Both the position numbers and the translations under genes were made by a program. A stretch of 64,000 nucleotides of DNA from Cellulosimicrobium cellulans (GTDB taxonomy: Bacteria; Actinomycetota; Actinomycetes; Actinomycetales; Cellulomonadaceae), in the NCBI RefSeq assembly GCF_016907755.1, contig NZ_JAFBCN010000001.1, positions 620,001 through 684,000 of the forward strand, read 5' to 3'. This document shows positions 58,668 through 64,000 of the stretch, piece by piece. The notes under the pieces were generated by a model, which was given only the letters and a program-made list of their open reading frames with translations, was not told where the DNA came from and made no database searches. Position 1 is the stretch's first letter; the number at the start of each line of letters is the position of its first letter.

Positions 58668-60167
58668 ATGAGCGGCTTGTGGGGCGCGGACGTCCGGGCG
58701 CTGCGCGCGCTCGCGTCGACCCTGCGCGGGGGTGCGGACGCGCTGCGGACCCACCGGGCGCAGGTGGCGTCCGTCGTCGACGCCGCGACCCGGTGGGAGG
58801 GCCCCGACGCCGCGGAGTTCCGCAACGACTGGGCCGCGAGCCTCGGTCCCTCGCTGGCGACCACCGCGACCCTCCTCGACGCCGCGGCCGACCAGCTCGC
58901 CGCCGACGCCGACCAGCAGGAGTCCGCGAGCAGCGACGGGGGCGGCACCCCAGGCGGCCCGGGCGGTGGTCCGACGTCGGGCCTCGGCGGCCCCCAGCAG
59001 ACCGTCCCCACGCCCACCCCGGGCGAGTACGCCGCGATGGACGCGAGCGAGCGCGCCGAGTGGCTGGAGAACGCGACGGACGCCCAGGTCGCCGCGCTCT
59101 ACGCCCAGATGGTGCGGCTCGGCGTCGACCCCGACTCCCCGGGGTTCTCCGACCTCGCCGTCGCGCACTGGACCCGCGTCGCCGCCGGTGAGGCGGGCTT
59201 CGACTTCGCCGAATGGGACCCGTCCGCCGGGGCGTCCGCGAACCGCGAGATCATCGAGGGCGTCTACACCTATTACGGCGAGCTGTACCTCGACAACCCG
59301 TGGATGCAGTGGGCGGGCATGGCCGCGATGATCGGGCCGTCCTTCGCCGCCGGGTTCTTCGACCTCGACATGATGCGACAGCTCGCGCAGGGCGTCGCGA
59401 CCGGCGCCCAGGCGCTCCCGCCCGGCGTCGACCGCGCGGCCCTCGAGGCGATCGCGACCATGTCCGACGCCGAGCTCGGGTTCTACGAGAACCAGTTCCT
59501 CTCGATGCAGCGCGAGATCTTCGTCGACCAGGCCGTCATGCACGAGGCGTACCTCAACGGCGGCATGGAGGAGATGGAGCGGCTGCTCGAGGCCGGCGTC
59601 ATCGACGACGCCGCGTACCAGGCCTGGTCGGACATCGAGGCCGGACGCGGCGGCGACGCGCAGGCGCTCGCGGACGGCAACACCGCGCTGCTGTGGCGCG
59701 AGCAGAACCAGATCATCGCCGACGACTGGCAGACCATGCGCGGCCACCCCGTCACGGGCGAGGCGTTCACCTATCTCATGACGCTCGTCGGGGAGCCGTC
59801 CATCCCGGGCGCGGGCACGTACGCGCAGTACGACCCCTTCACGGTGAGCGTCGAGACGCCCGGCCCGGAGAACATCGGCATCCCGTTCACGGGCATCTCG
59901 TTCGACAACCCCGTGCAGGGCACGGTGACGGTGGAGACGCCGCTCCCGGGCGGCAACATTGCCGACCAGGCGACGCGCTGGGAGTACATCTCGAACGACA
60001 CGTTGCCCGCGTACCAGCAGCTCGTCACCCAGCACCCGGACCAGGCCGCGCAGATCATCGGCACCGACGTGTCCGACCGCATCGACGACTACCGGCTCAC
60101 CAACCCCGCCCGCGTCGGCCGCATCCTTGACAGACTGACCGAGTGGGACGTGGACGTGGACCAGTGA
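58668..60167 (+). CDS. WXG100-like protein, 499 aa
   Basis: The N-terminal about 95 residues form a helix pair with a WxG turn (TRWEGPDAAEFRNDW, Trp43-Gly45), as in WXG100/ESX proteins. A Gly/Ser/Pro/Thr linker (95-122) leads to a largely helical acidic domain of about 370 residues (GVYTYYGELYLDNPWMQWAG, QFLSMQREIFVDQAVMHEAY) of no recognised family. There is no signal peptide, so type VII secretion is possible, but no ESX machinery is encoded here. GGGGAGGAG sets the ATG at 58668. It overlaps the lipoprotein gene by four bases (GTGA). Whether it is an effector, scaffold or sporulation-type protein is unknown. Confidence 0.75.
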   Translation: MSGLWGADVRALRALASTLRGGADALRTHRAQVASVVDAATRWEGPDAAEFRNDWAASLGPSLATTATLLDAAADQLAADADQQESASSDGGGTPGGPGGGPTSGLGGPQQTVPTPTPGEYAAMDASERAEWLENATDAQVAALYAQMVRLGVDPDSPGFSDLAVAHWTRVAAGEAGFDFAEWDPSAGASANREIIEGVYTYYGELYLDNPWMQWAGMAAMIGPSFAAGFFDLDMMRQLAQGVATGAQALPPGVDRAALEAIATMSDAELGFYENQFLSMQREIFVDQAVMHEAYLNGGMEEMERLLEAGVIDDAAYQAWSDIEAGRGGDAQALADGNTALLWREQNQIIADDWQTMRGHPVTGEAFTYLMTLVGEPSIPGAGTYAQYDPFTVSVETPGPENIGIPFTGISFDNPVQGTVTVETPLPGGNIADQATRWEYISNDTLPAYQQLVTQHPDQAAQIIGTDVSDRIDDYRLTNPARVGRILDRLTEWDVDVDQ

Positions 60168-60841
60168 GCCGGCTCGACCCGGGCGGGCGGCAACGGGCGG
60201 CGGCGCGGGCTGCGATCGTCATGCTCGCCGGGTCGCTCGTCCTGGCGGCGTGCACGGTGACGTTCGGCGGCCCGGACGACGCGACCACGAGCCCGGGCGG
60301 GACGAGCACGGCGACCGGCGGGACGTCGTCGGGCGACGAGGCCGGGACGACGACGATCGAGGACATCGAGAGGGGCGAGCCCATGCGCTGGGACGTGAGC
60401 AGGCCGATCACCGCGGAGTCCGTGGGGCTGGGCGAGTCGCAGGCCGTCGTGCGGGTGCCCGACGGCGCGGCGCAGGTCGAGCTGACCCTCCCCGACGGGA
60501 CGTGGTCGACGACGGCCGAGGAGCTGACGATCCAGCCCCGCCGCGGCTACGTGAGCACGATCAACGTGTTCCGCACCCTGTCCGGCGGGCAGGCGGTCCA
60601 CGACCAGCTCGTCGCCGACGCCGAGGTCCTCGGCCTCCCCCGCTCCCAGGTGGACCGCTGGCTCGACGAGCTGCCCGCGTCGCTCGACGCGTCGCGCGCG
60701 GGCGGGACGCGCGAGCGCACCGGCATCAACGGTTCCAACGGCGACGTCGTCACGTCCGTGCAGATCAGCCACGAGCCCGGGCCGGGAGGCGACGAGAGCG
60801 TCCGCCTCTGGTACGCGATCAGCCCGGTCACCCCGGACTGA
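60164..60841 (+). CDS. Lipoprotein of unknown function
   Basis: 225 residues. The lipobox LVLAAC gives lipidated Cys30; a Thr/Ser/Gly linker of about 30 residues follows. The outer domain is alpha/beta with ELTLPDGTWSTTAEELTIQP, GYVSTINVFRTLSGGQA and VSVQISHEPG-like VTSVQISHEPGPGGDE. It starts within the end of the WXG100-like gene, so the two products are made together and could interact at the cell surface. No family is recognised. Confidence 0.8.
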   Translation: MSRLDPGGRQRAAARAAIVMLAGSLVLAACTVTFGGPDDATTSPGGTSTATGGTSSGDEAGTTTIEDIERGEPMRWDVSRPITAESVGLGESQAVVRVPDGAAQVELTLPDGTWSTTAEELTIQPRRGYVSTINVFRTLSGGQAVHDQLVADAEVLGLPRSQVDRWLDELPASLDASRAGGTRERTGINGSNGDVVTSVQISHEPGPGGDESVRLWYAISPVTPD

Positions 60842-60986
60842 CGGCCCGGCGGCTCCACCGTCGCGCGCCCGGCGTGAAGAAGCGGAGGACGAACCGGGCC
60901 GGTTCGTTCCGGACGTCCGGGTCGTCCGAGGCGTGGGGTAGCGTCCCTCCCGTCCCGAACCGCCCGGAAACCCAGGGGAGCAGCCG

Positions 60987-62978
60987 GTGAGCAGCGTCGC
61001 GCACGTCCACGGTCGAACGAGCACGCAGGTCGGGCCGCGCGTCCGGCACCGGGTCGTGCGCTGGGTCTCGGCCGCCGCGCTCGCCCCGGTCCTCGCGCTG
61101 CCACTCGCGGCCTGCACGCCCGACCGCCCGGAGGCGCAGGACGCGGCGGACGCGCTCGCGCAGGCGATCCAGGCGGGTGATGTGAGCGCGCTGGAGTTCC
61201 GCAACGGCGCCGCGAAGGACGTCCAGGCCCACCTCGAGGCGGTGCTCGAGCCGCTCGCGCCGTACGAGCGCACGGTCGAGGTCTCGGCGGTGGACGTCGT
61301 CGAGGAGGGCGACGACGCGGGCGACCGCGCGACGGCGACGCTCGCCTACCGCTGGGAGGTCGCCGGGGAGCAGGCCTGGGAGTACACGACGACGGCGGAG
61401 CTGTCGTTCGCGGAGGCGGCCGACGGCGAGGACGGGCCCGGGGCGTGGGACGTCGTGTGGGAGCCGGACGTGCTCGTGCCCGAGCTCGGCCAGGGCGACC
61501 GGATCGCGGTGAACCGCGTGCCCGCCGTGCGCGCGGGCATCCTCGGCGCCGACGACGTCCCGATCGTCCAGGACCGGCCGGTCTACCGGATCGGCGTCGA
61601 CAAGACCCTCGTCGCCTCCGGCGCGTGGGACCGCGCCGCGCGCGAGCTCGCCGCGGTCGTCGGGCTCGACCCCGAGGAGTACGCGCAGCGCGTCGCGGGC
61701 GCGGGGGAGAAGGCGTTCGTCGAGGCGATCACGGTGCGTACGGAGGACACCGCGGGCGTGGACGTCGACGCGGCGCGCGGCGTCGACGGGGTCCGCGTGG
61801 TCGACGACGAGCTGCCGCTCGCGCCGACGCGCGAGTTCGCGCGCCCGATCCTCGGGCGCGTGGGGGACGCGACGGCGGAGATCGTCGACGAGTCCGAGGG
61901 GGCGATCGCCGCGGGCGACCAGGTCGGTCTCTCCGGCCTCCAGCGCCAGTACGACGAGCAGCTCCGGGGCGTCCCGGGCCTGTCGATCGAGGTCGTGCCG
62001 GGCGAGGGCGACGCGGAGGGGGAGACGACCGAGGTCTTCTCCGTCGACCCGGTGGACGGTACCCCGCTGAGCACGACCCTCCGGCCGGACATGCAGGTCG
62101 CGGCCGAGGCGGTGCTGGCCGGGCAGGGGCCGAGCGCGATCGTCGCGATCCAGCCCTCGACGGGTGCGGTGCTGGCCGCGGCGAGCTCGACGGCAGGCGA
62201 GGGGCTCTCGACCGCGACGACCGGACAGTACGCGCCGGGCTCGACGTTCAAGGTCGCGACGACGCTCGCGATGCTGCGCGCGGGGCTCACGCCCGACACG
62301 ACCGTCGCGTGCCCGCCCACGATCTCCGTGGACGGTCGCGAGTTCCAGAACGTCCCGGGCTACCCGACGGCGGCCCTGGGCGACGTGCCGCTGCGCACCG
62401 CGTTCGCCAACTCGTGCAACACCGCGATGATCGGGCAGCGGGACACGGTGACGCAGCAGGCGCTGCACGACGCCGCGGCGTCGCTCGGGCTCGGCGTCGA
62501 GTCCGAGCTGGGCACGCCCGCGTTCTTCGGCGACGTCCCGACCGACTCGCAGGGCACCGAGCACGCGGCGTCGATGATCGGGCAGGGCAAGGTCCAGGCG
62601 TCGCCGCTCGCGATGGCGACGGTCGCGGCGAGCGTCGCCGCCGGGCACACCGTGTCGCCCGTCCTGGTCCACCCGGCCGTGCAGACCGTCGCCGACGAGG
62701 AGCCGGCGGGTACCCTCACCGAGGAGGAGGCGACGACGCTGCGCGGCCTCATGCGCGCCGTCGTCACCGAGGGCTCCGCGTCCATCCTCCAGGACCTCCC
62801 GGGCGAGCCGGGCGCCAAGACGGGCACCGCGCAGTACGGCGACGGCAGCCAGTCGCACGCCTGGATGATCGCGACCCAGGGCGACCTCGCGGTCGCCGTG
62901 TTCGTCGAGACGGGCGACGGTGGCGCCGTCACCGCAGGTCCGCTCCTGCACGCGTTCCTGGACGCGCCCAACGCCTGA
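60987..62978 (+). CDS. Penicillin-binding transpeptidase with MecA_N/NTF2-like domain (lipoprotein)
   Basis: 663 residues. Cys43 in LPLAAC suggests lipidation in place of the usual membrane anchor. An NTF2-like MecA_N domain (about 48-165) and dimerisation region precede the transpeptidase domain with STFK (Ser419), SCN (Ser476) and KTGT (Lys611) motifs. This is a class B-type peptidoglycan transpeptidase of the kind related to PBP2a/PbpA. GGGGAG lies seven bases before GTG 60987. It is 145 bases after the preceding lipoprotein and is followed by a terminator. It likely cross-links cell wall; a role in beta-lactam tolerance is possible but not shown. Confidence 0.9.
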   Translation: MSSVAHVHGRTSTQVGPRVRHRVVRWVSAAALAPVLALPLAACTPDRPEAQDAADALAQAIQAGDVSALEFRNGAAKDVQAHLEAVLEPLAPYERTVEVSAVDVVEEGDDAGDRATATLAYRWEVAGEQAWEYTTTAELSFAEAADGEDGPGAWDVVWEPDVLVPELGQGDRIAVNRVPAVRAGILGADDVPIVQDRPVYRIGVDKTLVASGAWDRAARELAAVVGLDPEEYAQRVAGAGEKAFVEAITVRTEDTAGVDVDAARGVDGVRVVDDELPLAPTREFARPILGRVGDATAEIVDESEGAIAAGDQVGLSGLQRQYDEQLRGVPGLSIEVVPGEGDAEGETTEVFSVDPVDGTPLSTTLRPDMQVAAEAVLAGQGPSAIVAIQPSTGAVLAAASSTAGEGLSTATTGQYAPGSTFKVATTLAMLRAGLTPDTTVACPPTISVDGREFQNVPGYPTAALGDVPLRTAFANSCNTAMIGQRDTVTQQALHDAAASLGLGVESELGTPAFFGDVPTDSQGTEHAASMIGQGKVQASPLAMATVAASVAAGHTVSPVLVHPAVQTVADEEPAGTLTEEEATTLRGLMRAVVTEGSASILQDLPGEPGAKTGTAQYGDGSQSHAWMIATQGDLAVAVFVETGDGGAVTAGPLLHAFLDAPNA

Positions 62979-62992
62979 TCTCGCGAGAGAGC

Positions 62993-63033
62993 GACGCCCG
63001 GCCCCGGACCCCGGAAGATCGGTGCCGGGCGTC
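62993..63033 (+). terminator. Hairpin terminator
   Basis: GACGCCCGGC (62993-63002) pairs with GCCGGGCGTC (63024-63033), followed by ATTGTCT, 15 bases after the transpeptidase stop. Confidence 0.75.
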
Positions 63034-63180
63034 ATTGTCTCGGCGGCGGATCGCCATCTCGCGAGGCACGGGGAATAGGGTCCGCGGTCGGGTCGTTGCG
63101 TACTAGCAGGTATGATCGGTTGCCGCGGGCGTCCGTCTGCCCGCTTTCCAGCGAGAACCCACCGTTCCGGGAGAACCTTC

Positions 63181-63264
63181 GTGTTCGTCAGCGTGCCTGC
63201 CTGGCAGCTCACCCAGCGCCGCGACGTCGACCTCCGTCGAGTCGCCAGCGCGCTGTGTCGCTGA
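63181..63264 (+). CDS. Putative leader peptide (27 aa), cysteine-type attenuator
   Basis: A short frame from GTG 63181, with CGGGAG seven bases upstream, ends VDLRRVASALCR and then stops. This ending matches the pattern of short actinobacterial leader peptides placed before sulfur and cysteine genes, as I recall it. The single Cys is the next-to-last residue and uses TGT, and two Arg codons before it are CGT and CGA; these are uncommon in such a GC-rich genome and would favour ribosome pausing when Cys-tRNA is short. It is followed by alternating complementary segments and the symporter gene. Confidence 0.75.
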   Translation: MFVSVPAWQLTQRRDVDLRRVASALCR

Positions 63265-63277
63265 CCCCCCGTCGCCG

Positions 63278-63479
63278 CTGACGCCCCTCCGCCTCCGCAC
63301 ACCCGTCAGGACCCCGGGTCGCCTCGCGACCTGAGTCGCTGACGTGCGTGGCGCGTCCCGCACCGTCAGAGCTCCAGGTCGCCCGACGACCTGGCGTCCT
63401 GCCCCGGGTCGCGCTGCTGCCGGCGCCCCGCGACGACGTCCCGAGCCCCTCTCCCGAGAGCGGGCGCTCGTGCGCCCGC
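63278..63479 (+). promoter_or_regulatory. Attenuator-like leader with alternating hairpin arms
   Basis: CTGACG (63278), CGTCAG (63304), CTGACG (63339) and CGTCAG (63364) alternate, so arms 1:2 and 3:4 or the exclusive 2:3 pair can form. The 3:4 stem extends to CTGACGTGCG with CGCACCGTCAG (one bulge). A CCAGGT/ACCTGG hairpin at about 63374-63393 and a perfect GCGGGCGC/GCGCCCGC hairpin at 63460-63479, just before the symporter's start, could block read-through or translation. This is drawn by eye, without energy calculation. Confidence 0.6.
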
Positions 63480-63499
63480 GTCACCCCGAAAGGTCCCCT

Positions 63500-64000
63500 G
63501 TGTCCTCGACCCCCTCGTCGGCCGTCTCGAAGGCCGACCCGCAGCAGGCGAGCCAGGCCCCGGCCTCGGCGCCCGCGAAGAAGAAGCGCCGGTTCCCCTC
63601 GTTCAGCGTCCAGATCCTGCTGGGCCTCGCGGTCGGCGTCGGCCTCGGTGCCCTCGCCCTCGCCATGGGCCCGCAGGACGCGGCCGGCGAGGTCCCCAAC
63701 GGCCTGACCACGACGCTCGACACCATCGGCTCGTCGTTCGTCACGCTGCTCAAGGCCGTCGTGCCGCCGCTCATCTTCACCGCGATCGTCGCGTCGATCG
63801 CAAACCTGCGCACCGTCACCAACGCCGCGCGCCTCGCGGGCCAGACGCTCCTGTGGTTCGCGATCACCGCGGCGATCTCCGTGGCCGTCGGCATCGGCCT
63901 GGGCCTGCTGTTCCAGCCGGGCAACCGCGCGTCGGTCTCGCTCGACGCCGCGTCCGAGCCGGGACGCACCGGCACGTGGCTCGACTTCCTCAACGGCCTC
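63500..64000 (+). CDS. Dicarboxylate/amino acid:cation symporter, N-terminal part (partial)
   Basis: 167 residues to the right edge. After a Ser/Ala/Lys-rich N-terminus (PAKKKRRFPSF), the sequence VQILLGLAVGVGLGALALAM, FVTLLKAVVPPLIFTAIVAS and TLLWFAITAAISVAVGIGLG fits the DAACS (DctA/GltP/TcyP) family. Substrates in the family include C4-dicarboxylates, glutamate, aspartate, serine/threonine and cystine. The Cys-Arg leader just upstream favours cystine or another sulfur compound. The AAAGG site lies seven bases before GTG 63500. The substrate-binding helices (domains 7-8) lie beyond the window, so specificity cannot be checked here. Confidence 0.85.
   Translation, partial: MSSTPSSAVSKADPQQASQAPASAPAKKKRRFPSFSVQILLGLAVGVGLGALALAMGPQDAAGEVPNGLTTTLDTIGSSFVTLLKAVVPPLIFTAIVASIANLRTVTNAARLAGQTLLWFAITAAISVAVGIGLGLLFQPGNRASVSLDAASEPGRTGTWLDFLNGL

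Overview
The window is high-GC DNA with dense coding, many GTG starts, strong AGGAGG-type ribosome sites, 4-base ATGA/GTGA gene overlaps and hairpin terminators without U-tracts. Two ECF sigma factors, an RsbU-type phosphatase, a UBP-type zinc finger protein, DUF6221, a WXG100-like protein and many secreted glycosidases point to an actinobacterium of the Cellulomonadaceae/Promicromonosporaceae type (Cellulosimicrobium-like). The family is inferred from content; no rRNA or tRNA gene was seen.

Layout. 0-10.2 kb: end of an MFS transporter, an ECF sigma factor with a SnoaL-like tail, a GAF/PP2C/HATPase phosphatase, a SigE-family sigma with its membrane partner, and a large LuxR regulator followed by a phosphoglycerate mutase. 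10.3-12.4 kb: decayed IS607-type insertion with a broken serine recombinase and an intact-looking TnpB lacking the zinc-ribbon cysteines. 12.7-21.5 kb: hypothetical and housekeeping genes around a secreted PA14-GH2-LamG enzyme and a fatty acid desaturase. 21.7-24.8 kb: compact polyamine operon (AdoMet decarboxylase, DUF4178, DUF350, membrane-fused aminopropyltransferase). 27.1-36.9 kb: LacI-controlled alpha-galactoside locus (GH36, ABC importer, large secreted clan-A-like hydrolase), then a DeoR regulator. 38-43.4 kb: DedA, MprF-like, DMT and MalY/PatB-like proteins. 43.5-58.4 kb: a complete L-fucose locus. 58.7-63 kb: WXG100-like protein, two lipoproteins (one a penicillin-binding transpeptidase). 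63.2-64 kb: a short leader peptide and hairpins before a dicarboxylate/amino acid:cation symporter cut by the window edge.

How the genes work together. The fucose locus can be read as a pathway. A secreted GH95 enzyme frees L-fucose, an RbsABC-type importer takes it up, FucU interconverts anomers, an aldo-keto reductase and an amidohydrolase-family lactonase give L-fuconate, an enolase-superfamily dehydratase and an SDR give 2,4-diketo-3-deoxy-L-fuconate, and an FAH-family hydrolase splits it. A GntR/FadR regulator is encoded with the dehydratase, and a palindrome of form CATCNGATG (or a one-base variant) lies before each transcription unit. The alpha-galactoside locus has its own LacI-type sites (TGCAAACGTTGGTCA). 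Three secreted glycosidases share an unnamed C-terminal module of about 90 residues. The most unusual items are the Cys-Arg-ending leader peptide with its chain of alternating hairpin arms before the symporter, the zinc-ribbon-less TnpB, the membrane polyamine module, and a 700-base non-coding block of 21-base repeats in inverted orientation.
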